DNA of 64,000 nt from Zea mays (lineage: Eukaryota; Streptophyta; Magnoliopsida; Poales; Poaceae), in NCBI RefSeq assembly GCF_902167145.1, contig NC_050101.1, positions 115,349,789 to 115,413,788 on the forward strand, in the 5' to 3' direction. A program made the position numbers and the translations under genes. This document shows positions 11,101 to 23,222 of the stretch, in pieces. The notes under the pieces are model-generated. The model saw only the letters and a program-made list of their open reading frames with translations, searched no databases and was not told the origin of the DNA. Position 1 is the stretch's first letter. Each line of letters starts with the position of its first letter.

Positions 11101-14100
11101 GACAAGCCCATTGGGTTGGCTGGCATTCATAATCTCTAACGTGTAGGAGTTAAAGGAAAAAGAGGATGTTCTTAATAAACTCCAATCCATTTGAAATATG
11201 TCATTGATTTGAGTGGATATACTATTATAAAATGTACAGATAACTAAGAGTGCATCGTGGATGATAAAAGGAAGTCCAACTAATTTTTGAGTTTCTACAT
11301 ATATGTTCACTTAAACTGAATCAACTTAACTACTCCATTGGATTCCAAATGTAGGTTGTTTTAGAGCTTATACTTCTTTAACTTACCCATCAATACATGG
11401 AAAAGTCATAAATATTGATAATAAATGGTTGACATTATTGGTCCATCATCAAAAATACTTTCATAATATAAGCTTTTCCATCAAAATAGTATATATTTTA
11501 CTAAATTGCAAGTCAAAGTCATATTGAAGACCTTGTCAATGTCCTAAACAACCTAAATTGAGAATTAGAGGGAATGCTTCATATCCAACTAGGCTCATCA
11601 GAAAAGTAATTAATACATGTAACAAACTAGGTTCATCAGAATTTATCATAAACCACTTGTAGAAAGTGTCGACATTGTTTGTGAATTCAATAAATGAAGG
11701 GGAAAAGGATATTTCTTCTCTGAACCATTGCTGCAAAGAAGATCACGGATTTGTTCATTGTATATCTCAATCATTTGAACATTTATTTCATACATGATGG
11801 TATCCCCACGATTATGTGAAATATGGAACAGATCATTCAGAGCTCTGTAATTGACACCCCATTCATTCTCTGTTGCATTTTCAGGTCCAGTCTGGGATAA
11901 TTGCAGTAAGAAAAATACATTATAACTGAAAAGAAAAGATCCATTTAAAAAAAAGTATATTCAGATGAAGATATTTGTATCCAGTGCATCATACCATTGT
12001 GTATGTTTTCCCTGATCCAGTTTGACCATACGCAAAAATGCAAACATTATAACCATCAAGAACTGATCTAATAAGTGGTTCAATGTCCTTGAATACGTCA
12101 TCTACAAAAGAGGAAAGGGAAGGGCAAGGGAAATGTGGTGCGCTAGCATTACAGATATACGATCCTTACTAGATACAATGAAGCTATCAATATCAAAAGC
12201 ATAGGGATATTGCATATGTCAAATTCGTTCCTACCTTGAGAAGTAGTGGGGCCAAAAACTTTGTTGAATTTGAACGACTTGCTCCCCTCTTTTCCATGGC
12301 GTGTGGGATTTGCAATTATCAGATCCCCATTATCACCAACATATTTAATTGTAGTAGATTTCTGATCCTCCCCAGGAATAAAAGGCCTTATCCGGCAGTA
12401 GACTCTTATATTTCCTGGTCAAGAATAACAAAAAATCCAAAAAATCATATAGTTAAGAAGATTAAAATTTAAATAAAATGTTCTCTGTTTGACGAGTTAC
12501 CTTTTAGTTCCTGAATCTCGTTGTATAATTTTCTATTTTCTTCTAAAGCAGCATGATAATTTTCAGAATCATTTATCAGTATGTTGAGACTTTGTCCTGC
12601 AGAGTTAATATAAATATGCAAGTTATAAAATGCAATTACCGTAAGTGTATGTAATGTAAAACAAAATAACATGCTACACTGAAGCATACCAAGGCCATTA
12701 AGTTCTTCAGACCATCTTCGCTGGCAGTTTTGGATTTCATGCCTAATGGAAACAGAAGATAACCTCAAATCCTGATAAGGAAGAAGCTTTAATTTCAATT
12801 TCTGACTTTATGATGTCTTAAAAGAAAGATTGAGGACCAAACGATAAGTTAACCAAACGCCACCTGGATGCTCTGTATTTGTAGACGTAAAACTTGATTC
12901 ACCATGATTTCCTTCTTCTTCCAAGTATCCATTCTAGATTTTAATACTTCCTCTAGATCTGTTCTTTTCTTTATAGAATCTTCGAGCATGAGATCTACTT
13001 CTTTTATTCTATGTTCAAAGAATTTGCTTGCCTGCAAAGCACTACTCTCCAGTTCTTGAATATGTGTCTTATAAGATTCATGTGCTAACGAAAGCTCTTG
13101 CCTGAGTTTTGATATTATATTGGCACTATTTTCCTTGTCCTTTTGAAGCTTAAGAACCTCCTCCTTTGCAGATTCTAACTGGTTGTGGCTCTCTTCAAAT
13201 AATGATTTTACAGCTTCCAATTTGCTCTTTAGTTTCATAATTGTAATATTACTGTCTTCTTTTTCCTTTATCATCCTAATGGTTTCATCATTATATGTAG
13301 TTGATTTATTCGCATATGCATTGGCTGATTGATCTCTTCCATCAATCTTCTCCTTCCTCGAGGTAACCATATCATCTTTCTCCTTAATCAGCAAAACCAT
13401 TTCTTCCTTCTCTTTCATCAATCTAATTATATCTTCCTTATCTTTCAGCAGCCTAACCATATCTTCCTTATCCTTTGTCAATCTAGCTACATCTTCCTTC
13501 TGAGCCATCAAGCTTGACATATCTTTATCAACTAATCTTCTTTCTCCAATTTTGCTTTTGTTTATCTGAAGAATGAAAGTGTAGTAAAAAAATTGTCTAT
13601 CTGAAGAATGGAAGTGAAGTAAGAAAACCCAATCATTCACACAAAGGACGCATAAGTTAATGAACAATTCTTGTGGTCCCTTTAAACTGAACTATCAATG
13701 CTTATTTGCTTACAAGATCTTCTACAGAACTAAGTCAATCAACAATTCCAGAGCAAACAGTAGCAAGAACTTGATTTAAATATATGCAGAATATAGTAAT
13801 ACAAAGAGGTATTTTTTTTTGGAAAAGAAACAAACCATCATCTGGAGCACATGATCTTCAGCAATCTGAAAATAATATAAGAAAAGGATATCCGTTATTA
13901 ATGTTAGAAGGTTTTGTTTTTCTCGAAAGTGCAGAAGATTTATGCATAAAAGAGTCTAACAAAACTCATCATAATAGGTTTCAAATGAAAACTAGAACTT
14001 ACATTTATTTTTCCATTTGCCGCACTTGAATTTATTTGCATTTGTCCACCTGTCCCACTTGCAAGTGCCTCTAGTACTCTTATCCTTGATTTATATTTCT

Positions 14101-16522
14101 CTTCACGTGCTCTGATAAGGCTATTTTGCTGCCATACAAGTAAGAGTTACAACAAGAATAATTTGAAAAATAAGTATAAAATAGCATTCCTTACATTTCT
14201 TATGTGTTCTGCTTGAGTAGAAATGCGGCGTTCAATCTCCATTATTACCTTTCTCAACAAGCAAGCGATATTCTGTGCAAAGAATGCTATCTTTTTATCC
14301 AAGGGGATGAAAGAAGTATAAAACAAAAATGTACCAAAGTTCTCATGTATGAAAAGAAACAACTAACTGTATTGCTTTTGAGTAGCCTACATAAGGAATT
14401 TCTCCATTCTCATTTTCAATGATCCGATCAAGGATGGCATTCACAAAACTCAAAAGTGACTGAGTAGGGGCATTCTGTAAAATTGGTTCCACATGATGCA
14501 AAGAATAAAAAGATCAGAATTTGGGCTGACATTATCTCACGCACATTTCAGAAAGAATCACTATATTCCACTTACATCCAAGTTGGTGGATTTCATTATC
14601 TCCAAAACTTTAGAAATAGGCATGTCAGAGTAAATTCCTTGTCTCAGATGGAAGACTTCATGAAAATTATGTCGAGTGTGCCTTGAAATAGAAGATAGTT
14701 CAGGCATTGATATCGGAGATGATGGCTCTACAATAGGAAAAGATGTTTTAACTGATAAGCTAACCTCCTTCACATCATAACCTTCGTAACTACAGTTTTC
14801 ACTGATAAATATGATTTGTTTGACATTTCATATTGCAAAACAAATAGAATAGCTATGCTCTGCTCTCTCTGTTTCCCTCTGTGTTACTGCTGAAAGCTTG
14901 ACATGTACTGTAAAAACTTCTTCTCACCTGACGTAGCTGGACTTCTGGAGACCTTTGGTATGCTCCCTTCACCCTTTTCTCTAGACTGACAATTTTGAGT
15001 ACAGCAGCCGTTCACCCTTATGGGAAACTCCATGTTGTGCATCCTACTTTTTGCTTCAAGGCTACAATGCAAGCCTTCCCCAACATTGGAACCAAACAGA
15101 CCCCTCAGTGCAAGAAGACAGACTATGACAGCTAACATTGGGCCCTGGATCAATGCCAGCCAAATAAGATCAGGTAGATAATTTTTTCTATTGTAGAAAG
15201 AGCTGCAGACACCAGGAATGTTCCACGGTAGTATTGCATAAGTGACAATTATTGTCAGAACATCAACACCTCCATACTACTCGAATTTGGCACTACAGTG
15301 GAACATGGCTGACGTCCATATTCAGATATTATAAATTTAATAACCAGAACATCATCATAATACTTGAATGTGACATCACACTGGAACGTGGCTGATGCTC
15401 ATATTCAGATATTTAAAAAAGACATAATTGAAGTAATTTCCACAAGCTACCGAGTTAACATTAATTTTGTTACCATGAATTGGGTTCAATTGAAATTATT
15501 AAAGGAAAATGTATCAAACATTGGAACGTACAGTGCATGCAAACCATTTGGACAGCAATGGCATGCATTGTATTATATGTTAGTCGAGTAGTGGAGTCAC
15601 ATCTCATATGTTTGGCGGAAAAAAAATTCTGGTTGAGATTGAGACTTGGATGTTAGCATCAGCTGCATCCAGCATCCAGTAGCAGTTAAAGCAGAAAATA
15701 TCGAGGTTAACGTTGCCAATCGTCAAACTGAACAATGGCAAGCATCAACCACCTACAGCGAAAGCAGAGTCCGAGCTTCTTCGATTTGAAACTGTAACAC
15801 GCTGCAATCACGTGTAATATCCCTGTCCACCCTGAATTAACAGACGATTTTCCAAAATGTTACTACTGTACTATCATACTCTCTCTTTAAGTCTCAAGTC
15901 ATAGCTAAACCCAACCGAAATTTTTCGGCCCCTGTTATATATGGAAAAACTGCTGCTGAACGGAAGTAGTTGGTGGTCCACGGGAGAATACCGTACCCTG
16001 TCATGGTCAGAGGCGGCAAAGCTGGGAAGGCCCAGGCGCTCCATTGCCGCGACGAACCTCTCGACATCACTCCCCGCCGCCGCCGCCGCTGAGGCTCCGC
16101 CCTGCAGTTGCGATGACGTACGATCACGGGCGAACAACAAACCCAAATGAAGCCCCCCGCGCGCGCGTTAGTACTATGGTGCGATCGAGGACCTACCTGG
16201 TTGGACGTAGAAGCACATCCGAGCCTGCGTAGCGCTGCGCCGAGGATCACGCCATCGGCGAGAAAGGACCGTAGGTCGTCGTCGGACACGTGCGGCGGGG
16301 GCAGAGGCAGGCCAGAGCCCGCCAACAACGACCGTAGCCACGCAACCGCATCTGATCGCCGCTCCGGGCTCTCCGCTGCGAAGAAACAAACCGAAAAAAA
16401 AGAGGACAAATCCGCAGTAGTAAGCGTCGGCCGAGAGACAGAAAAAATTGGTGAAGACTTGAGCAGACATGAGAAGGGAAGGGACGAAGGGGTTTACGGG
16501 ACTCGGTGGTGGTGGCGGACAT
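5176..16522 (-). CDS. KIN14: kinesin-14 motor protein with calponin-homology domain (KCH type), 20 coding exons
   Basis: Coding exons read by splice consensus: 16522-16498, 16375-16197, 16101-15997, 15144-14928, 14781-14576, 14474-14391, 14272-14195, 14128-14003, 13865-13836, 13565-12864, 12771-12690, 12596-12501, 12414-12235, 12101-11995, 11891-11726, 11135-10976, 10894-10641, 10569-10406, 10193-9640, 5251-5176. They total 3,591 nt (1,196 codons plus stop), and all phases fit. Calponin-homology domain: about residues 15-130. Coiled coil: about 270-640, with a ten-residue repeat at 373-425. Motor domain: starts [11 protein letters not shown] near 644; P-loop GQTGSGKT 729-736, switch I NERSSRSH 840-847, switch II DLAGSE 873-878. 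The tail has the clade motif [11 protein letters not shown]. The motor lies after the coil, as in minus-end-directed kinesin-14s; KCH members link microtubules and actin. Least certain are the acceptor of exon 5 and the donor of exon 15 (GTTCAG). The last exon encodes 24 residues and is joined by phase and an AG acceptor only. Confidence 0.9.
5830..6260 (+). other. 5' part of the Harbinger relic or older repeat, no gene
   Basis: A GC-richer patch (5838-6080) is open for 80 codons but resembles nothing known. It is followed by AT-rich sequence just before the transposase start, so it may be the 5' end of the Harbinger element. The element end and TSD could not be fixed. Confidence 0.35.
6261..8344 (+). 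pseudogene. decayed PIF/Harbinger transposase, split by a solo LTR
   Basis: Translations in changing frames match the plant Harbinger DDE transposase in order. An N-terminal segment follows ATG 6261 ([15 protein letters not shown]). Next come a DYFNDP block (about 6440), PYFTLRTDA (6540), [12 protein letters not shown] (6690) and a [15 protein letters not shown] DDE core near 6810-6840. After the LTR insertion follow [11 protein letters not shown] (7880), [21 protein letters not shown] (about 7925-7990) and CIILHNHIIEDE (about 8160). Stops and frameshifts abound, so it is dead. Harbinger transposase acts with a Myb-like partner, which is not seen here. Its orientation is opposite to the kinesin. 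Confidence 0.82.
6950..7847 (+). mobile_element. solo LTR (about 898 bp) inside the Harbinger relic
   Basis: The insert begins TGTTGGGGAG and ends CTCAACA, a TG...CA pair with TGTTG/CAACA inverted ends as in Gypsy LTRs. It exactly interrupts the transposase coding between the DLWT and [10 protein letters not shown] blocks. Flanks gaatg (6945-6949) and acatg (7848-7852) agree at three of five bases, fitting an old target duplication. No internal region is present, so it is a solo LTR, from unequal recombination. Confidence 0.65.
8479..8896 (+). other. unclassified repeat fragment
   Basis: Contains many copies of agattagatt-like text and two copies of gaattcccttg (near 8758 and 8878) plus a short CACCTGAG/CTCAGGTG inverted pair. 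It may be part of a truncated LTR or TRIM element, but ends could not be found. Confidence 0.3.
8897..9131 (+). pseudogene. Copia RNase H C-terminus (fragment)
   Basis: The frame ending with the TGA at 9113-9115 reads the end of a Copia RNase H: a VYLSTNP block, the [14 protein letters not shown] motif and the [10 protein letters not shown] motif. The rest of the element is missing to the left. A purine-rich tract gactgcgaggg precedes the LTR at 9132 and is the likely polypurine tract. Confidence 0.85.
9132..9269 (+). repeat. 3' LTR (138 bp) of a truncated Copia element
   Basis: Begins TGTTAGAACC directly after the polypurine tract and ends CCCATTCCA. The length of 138 bp equals that of the LTR at 2849-2986. 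It lies within the kinesin intron in antisense orientation. Confidence 0.82.
13341..13499 (-). repeat. 30-bp coding repeat in the kinesin coiled coil
   Basis: Within exon 10 five units of ten residues follow each other, for example [20 protein letters not shown] and [10 protein letters not shown]. The charged K/E pattern should be helical, but a ten-residue period does not match the seven-residue coiled-coil heptad. Unit number may vary between alleles because the DNA is a 30-bp minisatellite. Confidence 0.85.
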
Positions 16523-17823
16523 GGGGATGGAATCGGGCAGGCAGGCCGGAGACGGCCGAGACGTTGGGAGCTTCGAACTGTGCCGCCGTGCCGGGATCGG
16601 AGACGGAGGCGTAGTTTGCAACCGGGAGGCGGCTGACGTGGAGCAGGAATGGGCGGGCGCGGATGGGAAAGACCGAGGGCGACGTGGGCGAGTGGGCGAC
16701 GTGCGGGTGCCGCGGGAAGGTGGTGCCCTGTTGATGTGCTGCTACGACTCCCTGTCTCCTGCCTTTGCCTCTACCGAGCCCAAGCGCCATTTGGGGCGCA
16801 ATCGGATTACCGGAAAAATTTAGATGGGATAATTCAAGTTTTGAAAACTACTACTCAAAGTCTATCCCAAATAGGCAGAAATTTTAGGTTCGGATTCAGG
16901 TAATTCTGATTTATCCGATTAGAGTTCATCAAGTTCAATATATCACTAGGTCCAGCATAATACAAGGGTAGTAAATAATTAAATTATAACATCAATAGAC
17001 AAATTACATAATTCATAAATATGGCGACATAGCGAACAACCACGAGAGGACGAGCAGGGATTAGGAGCGGGACGGTTTGAGAGTAGGGCTTTTAGGGATT
17101 TCAGGTCTAATGGTTTTCGTTCTAGTATTTTTTTTTCATCTATGCTTTTTGAGTTTAGCGATCTAAAATTTATCAGGTTTTGGTTTTTACCCACAAATGC
17201 ACAATAGAGATCTAAAATAAATTTAAATGTTTTGCTGGTTAAATATACTTATTAAGGCTACAAGGGTAGTCTATCATTCCGTATTATGTCACCATTCCCT
17301 GTTCTGTCATTCTCATTCCTTGTTTTATCTTTCTCATTTCTCCCTCCTCGCACAACACATTCTTATGTTCTGTCATTCCTATTTCTCACTACCAGCAAAG
17401 CTCATTTTTCATTCTCATTCCCCTTATAGCACACGTCTAGTTAAAATTAAAAAAACACAAGGCAAATATGATCAGTAGCTACCGCTACACCACATGTGTG
17501 GTTATGTATATATCTATGACAGAAAAAAATATCTACTACATCTCTCTTAAGCTCACATGCTACCCTTACACAACGCGTACTAGTAAATAAGTATCACATA
17601 ATTCTTGGATTATATTTTGGATAGAAGAAGTAATATTTAAAGAAGAGTCTTGCATGCAATTTCTTTTGTTTGAATAATGTTTTCAACTTAAATTCTTTTT
17701 TTGTGCCATTTATTCTCCGTAATATTTTTCTATGGATCTGACTTGTGAGTCATTTTCATAAACCAACACCAAAGATGAATCCATGTTTCTTACTTGGAAA
17801 CCCCGAAAAAACACAACTAGCAG
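16523..17823. other. kinesin 5' flank and intergenic DNA
   Basis: 16523-16800 is GC-rich and should hold the 5' untranslated region and core promoter of the kinesin (read leftward). A clear TATA box was not identified. 16800-17820 turns AT-rich, with a TCATTCC-rich stretch at 17270-17440, and holds no gene. Confidence 0.5.
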
Positions 17824-18625
17824 GAGGCGCTTGCATTGACGTCGCTCATCAACGACAAGAAGAAGCTTGACGACTGTCAGTTCGACCTCTGGAAGCAGTC
17901 ATACGTGGCTGTATGCGCCGCTATGTACAACAAGCTCCGACGCAGCCGCCGCTTGGACACGATCCAGAGCAGCTGCATCGTGTTGTCCATCGTCAAGCAG
18001 GGGGCCTCATGATCGTCGCCAACGTCGGTGACTCTCGGGTTATTTTGGGCACCGCTTCCGACGACGACGACATCACGCTGTCCAGCTCATCATCCACCGG
18101 AAGCCCAACCTGCCACGTAAGTCGCTACTAACCGGCCATGAATTTTTGTGCGCTGGAACGACTGTCGTTACTGACGTTGTGAGTGTCCTCGAACATGATG
18201 TATGTAGAGGAGTAGCGCATTCAGTGGTGCAACGACCAGGTGTACTACCACGCTGATGAGCCCGGGGTGCACTTCGTTTGGCAACCCAACCAAGAGTCTT
18301 CGGTACTCGCCTTGTCGCGTGCGTTCGATGACTACTAGATCAAGGACTGTGGTGTCATCTCGGCGTCAGAGGTGACGCAGAGGAGGACCGACAGCAATGA
18401 CCAGTTCGTCGTCCTCGCCACCGTCGATGTAGCTTTTGTGTCAGTTCGCCTTTAATTCTCTTCGCAAACATACACACTTGCCTTTTTGTAAGCAAGCGCG
18501 TATGGTAGTGTGTGCCTGATGACTGACGATGTACGAGGGAACTTCTTCCGGCAGGTGTGGGACGTGCTTTCTAATGACGAGACCATGCAAATCATGGGAT
18601 ATATCGAAGTCTGCATGATACTGAT
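17824..18625 (+). pseudogene. protein phosphatase 2C pseudogene fragment
   Basis: Broken reading frames match the middle and C-terminal part of a plant PP2C: a DCQFDLWKQSY block (about 17870), IVANVGDSRVILGT (about 18010), an EPGVHFVW-like block (about 18260), LSRAF-DY (about 18315), ISASEVTQRR (about 18355), a QFVVLAT block (about 18400) and, after a retained intron ending near 18555, VWDVLSND. PP2Cs are metal-dependent serine/threonine phosphatases; the VGDSR block includes a metal-site region, but the N-terminal part is missing and several stops and frameshifts are present. A decayed Helitron 3' end follows at 18790, so this could be a captured fragment. Confidence 0.78.
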
Positions 18626-18760
18626 GATTGCAATGTAGTGGTGAAACAACTAGATTAAAATAAAAAAATTATGTATAGCCAGGATCACAAATGGATTATG
18701 AAACATTTTCTCATAACAGTATAACACACATTTTATATATAAGTTATCGTGATATTATAT

Positions 18761-18790
18761 GTTCTCGTTGCAACGCAGAGACTCACCTGG
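18761..18790 (+). mobile_element. possible decayed Helitron 3' end
   Basis: TCGTTGCAACGCA followed by ACTCACCTGG resembles the maize Helitron 3' terminus (hairpin then CTAG), with CTAG changed to CTGG. A weak 5' candidate (tatctactaca, about 17530) lies on the other side of the PP2C fragment. The claim is tentative. Confidence 0.35.
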
Positions 18791-19112
18791 TTATTTATGT
18801 AAGTTGTTAAGTTTGCTCTAGATTAAGACCTTTGTGTTGTTTATTACATCCTATTTGTGCATATAAATATGTAATATATATTGTGTATGGTGTTTATGGT
18901 TATATTGTCAAAAACATATAACTTCAGGTAATTCGGGTAAATTAGGTACCGGGGCATGTTACCCTATTTACTCAATATAATTTTGAGTTTTCAAATCTAG
19001 GATCATAACTAGTGTTTGGGTAATTTGGGTTATATCGAGTGCGGATTCGGATAGTACAGGTTTGGGGGTAACGGATCAAGTTTTTTGCCCACCCCTGGCT
19101 CCGAGCTACTTA

Positions 19113-19637
19113 GGGCCTGTTTGTTTACCCCCATGGATTATATAATCTGGATTATTTTTGGAGAATTATATAATCTCGATTATATAATCTGAGTAGTCCT
19201 GTTTGTTTACCCAGATTATTTAAGTTGTTAATAGGATTCTTTTGTATGAGGAAGACAAGAATGCCCTCTATATTTGTACTAGGTTGAAACTCATATATGA
19301 AAAAAAATAATTCAATTGACACTGTCAAATATTGCATTAGCAATATTATCACGGAAAGCATTCATGTCACCTTCTTCATCCCCAAATTGACTAGTACTAA
19401 GCGCAAAAAAGATTTGGTGGATTATAATGGCAATGGTGGGTAATTTCTAGGAAACTTGAAAGGGTAGTGGGGAAGTGGGAAAAAATAATCTGAAATAAGC
19501 ACCTCCTCACTTGCTTATGGATTATCATAATCCAAGGGGTTAGATTATATAATCTGGGCAAATAAGCTGGACTGTTTGTTTGCCTCTTAGGATTATTTAA
19601 TCCAGATTATATAATCTGGGGGTAAACAAACAGGCCC
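19113..19637. mobile_element. Tourist-like MITE, 525 bp, TSD TTA
   Basis: Terminal inverted repeats GGGCCTGTTTGTTTACCCCC and its complement at the right end; the flanks tta (19110-19112) and tta (19638-19640) form a 3-bp TSD, as expected for PIF/Harbinger-related MITEs. The interior has repeated attatataatctgg text. No coding capacity. Confidence 0.85.
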
Positions 19638-19640
19638 TTA

Positions 19641-21745
19641 CTCTGACGACGTCGTAGTGGACAAAGCGTGATGCTTAGGGATGATCGGAATACTTATTCG
19701 GATATTAAATTTTTTGTCTTCTATTTTTGATTGTGAACAAATAATAAATAATATATATAATTTGATAAAAAAAATATATTCTTGTTTTTAATATTAAACC
19801 TATTAATATTTATAAAAATTAAATCTCAAATTTGTTATATATCTTTTAAATAATTGATATAAAATTAAGATTAGATGTTTTTCATTTTTTGTTAGAGGAA
19901 GAAAATAATACGTAAAAAATTATACACAAATTTATTCTTATACTTCATAAAATTCTTAATAACATGACTAAAAATTAGCTCTAAATTATATTCAAATCTA
20001 TGTTAAAATATTAGATTTGTCATATAATTCAGATGTGTAACATCTCTACTTTGAGGTATGGGAGTTGGACACAGAGGTACAGAACACGACTGCTCATTTT
20101 TAAGTGTTTGTACGTAGCTAGTTTTGCTACGATTTTCCTTGAATATAGAGTATGAATCATAAAGACGTGTATTTTGTTAGTTAGATGGGTGTGAATATGA
20201 ATTTGAAGCCTATGGCTATATATGGTTTGAATCCGTATTTGTGCATAATTTTAATTTTAGTGTCATTTAAATATGGGATATTGAGAGGTGAACGAAAGGA
20301 AATGGGTGACACACGATGATGGTGGGAACTAGTGCTTTATGTTTTTTTATGATTTTTTATGTTTTTTAACTAAAGGCTCCTTTAGAACGCAGGGTATATT
20401 TAGTTCTTCGTATTTGTGCATGTTCCATTCTTGTTTACTGCTTATGAGAATAGTTATACACATATGTACATATATATTACACTATTTTTCTGAATTAAAT
20501 TAAAAATGAAAATGCTTAAATTCCTAACAACACCATTTGTTACAGCTTGAACTCTACGAATTCCTCCCGATCTTATGTTGGTTAACGTGTTTGTTCGAAA
20601 AAAAACCCAAAAACCTATGTCTGTAGGGAGCCTTTTGGAAAGTTTAAACACATCAATATAAGGCGAGAAAAAGAAAGGTAGCAGCACGGGAAGTCCCAGT
20701 GTGGACGGTGGTGGTTGTGTTGAGTGTTGACAGCGGCAGCCGGCAGCAACTGCCAACTGCCGCACCGGCCCATTGCACTATATATCAAAAAGGTTCCCGC
20801 CGTGTTTTTTTTTTCCAAGCGACTGGACACCGTGCTGTCACATTCTGATTAACCGTATGTCTCGCTCGTTCGTACGAATTCAGATTATAACATATAGTAA
20901 TTATTAGCTTATTTACTGCAGAACTTCCTCGTGAGGCCTGGTTTGATACTAATATTTTTCCGCTCATACTATATCGTTATAGAGCTTGATACTTGAATTA
21001 GAGTTTAGGGTTTAACTCTATCCTAATTCACTCTAATATATATGGATTGAGAGATTGCATGTTAATGACCAAATTTTAATTCACTCTAGAGCCTAGCTAA
21101 TTGGTTCGGCCAGAACCAACAAATAGAAATTGTGTGAACTTAGATGAGCTGGCCGGCCGTGAATATTTTTGTAAATTGCCTTTATTTGGTTGAGTCCTAT
21201 ATATATACACGGTGACGGTGGTAAGCAACAACTAACCATGACACGAGTATATCTCCGTGACTTTGAACTGGAAGGAATAAATAGCCTAGAGTCCGAAGTG
21301 TGATGGAATCCTAATGTGACGTATATATACAACATATTCACGTGGAAGGATGTTTGGATTGAGCAATGAGTTGGTTTATTATTTAGATAAGTGATTCTCC
21401 TCAAAGAGGAATTGAGTGCCTACTGGTAGCCCGACATGGTACGGCTACTAAACATAAAGGCAGATACGGACAAATGAATACCATGTACAATTGTACATGC
21501 ATGCGTATGGCAAGAGTCAGGCTCGGAATAAACAAACGAAGTGGCGGCCGGGTGGTGCCGTTGATGCTATAGCCGAATTATATTAGGTTTGCGTAACCGG
21601 TAAGAACATCAGTCCTATAATAAATATATAAAGTTGACGGCTGATTTATAACATAAAATCGCACAAATTAACCTATTATATTGTTTCGCATATACATTTT
21701 TCTCTCAGCTTTAGCTTTTGCTTATTATTTTTTTGTTGCCATATA
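19641..21745. other. AT-rich intergenic DNA, no gene
   Basis: Nothing coding was recognised. The stretch is rich in A and T with some MITE-like text (for example 20995-21110), but no paired ends or target duplications could be fixed. Confidence 0.5.
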
Positions 21746-22785
21746 TATGTTCAAACTCCGGTTCGTTGAAGCACAACCCCATTAAATACGAATAGCTATT
21801 TGTGTCGTGCCAGGCTGCTCAACGAGCTTAAACTCCTGAACAAGCACAGTACGGGACGACCAAAATTTCTAACCATGCCTGGCCAACATGGCAAGCACGA
21901 CCAGCCCAACCCTGCTAAGCGGCGATCAAGTGGCCTTAGGGTTAGTCGGTTAGGTTAAGCCGCCGCTTCCCTACCCCTTTCGACTGTGCCCTCTCGAAAT
22001 TGGGCCAAGTATATAACCTAATTAGTAACAGTTCGTGCTCAAGCTAACTCAACAGATATAAAACCTAAAACAGGCACACGTTTCTTGTGCTGGCGAGGGC
22101 TAGGCCCACATAGAGCCAGGTCGGGTCGTGCCAGGCTCAAATAGCGGGCTTCGTTTTGGGTTCGTAGGCCACATGCTTGTTGGGGGCATGTATACCGTCT
22201 ATTTTGTGCGAGAACTATAGGTGACCAGATGTGATCGAGCTATATGGGTCAGCATGATGCACCGTTTTGGCATGGCACGGTCACGAACGACACGATAGTA
22301 ACCGTGCTCGGGCTGGCACGAGACCCGTCATGGGTCATGCTTGGGCTTGAGTACAAACCCATCGAACGGCTCGGGCATGACCCATTTACTGTCGGCCTAT
22401 TTAGCCCGATGCTAGCCATCGATAGCCTATCAAACCAAGCACGACCTAACACGACATGTTTGTGGGCCAACCTTACCTGTCTTAATCTAGCCTACCATAT
22501 ATACAAATATGACCAAGTCGACCCCACTTTTAAATTTATTTTTGAGTTTTTGCTAAAAATGAAGAAAAATGAACAATCGAAATAGAAAAAAATAAGTTAT
22601 TTTCGAGCTCTTTTATAAAGACGTTCTTGGACCGTCCGGCGGTAGCACGACACGACACGATAGCTCGATATGGCCTGTTTAAAACTAGTGGGGTCGTGCT
22701 TTAGATTAGACTTTGGTACACGGACGAGCACGTGGCACGACCCGTTATTTATGTGTGTTGTGTGCCTGTGTCTCGGCCTGATTAA
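21746..22785. repeat. degenerate repeat with GTCGTGCCAGGCT units
   Basis: gtcgtgccaggct occurs at 21804-21816 and 22125-22137, with many weaker variants (gcacgacc, cgggcatgacc) on both strands up to 22760. This pattern of scattered subterminal-like motifs is typical of short non-autonomous DNA transposons in grasses, but no ends were found. The plus-strand frame at 22244-22585 is not protein-like. Confidence 0.4.
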
Positions 22786-23188
22786 GAGCCTGTTTGTTTA
22801 CCCCAATGGATTATATAATCTGGATTATTTTTGGAGGATTATATAATCTGGATTATATAATTTGGATTATATAATCTGAGTAGTCCTGTTTGTTTACCCA
22901 GATTATCTGGCGTGTTTCTGTTGGGCGGCGGGCTTCTCCGATCCGATAAGCGCAAAAACGATTCAGTAGATTATAATGGCAATGGTGGGTAATTTCTAGG
23001 AAACTTGAAAGGGTAGTGGGGAAGTGGGAAAAAAATAATCTGAAATAAGCACCTCCTCACTTGCTTATGGATTATCATAATCCAAGGGGTTAGATTATAT
23101 AATCTGGACAAATAAGCTAGACTGTTTGTTTGCCTCTTAGGATTATTTAATCAAGATTATATAATCTTAGGGGTAAACAAACAGGCCC
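22786..23188. mobile_element. Tourist-like MITE, 403 bp, TSD TAA, same family as 19113-19637
   Basis: Ends GAGCCTGTTTGTTTACCCC and its near complement; flanking taa at 22783-22785 and 23189-23191. Outer parts closely match the copy at 19113, but the central segment differs: about 200 bp in the first copy is replaced by about 45 bp of unrelated GC-rich sequence here. Confidence 0.85.
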
Positions 23189-23222
23189 TAAATCGATACG
23201 GACATGACACGTGCCACCACAC

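Noticed and set aside
22244..22585. A 113-codon plus-strand frame
   Set aside because: It lies in a degenerate repeat with scattered GTCGTGCC motifs and resembles no protein.
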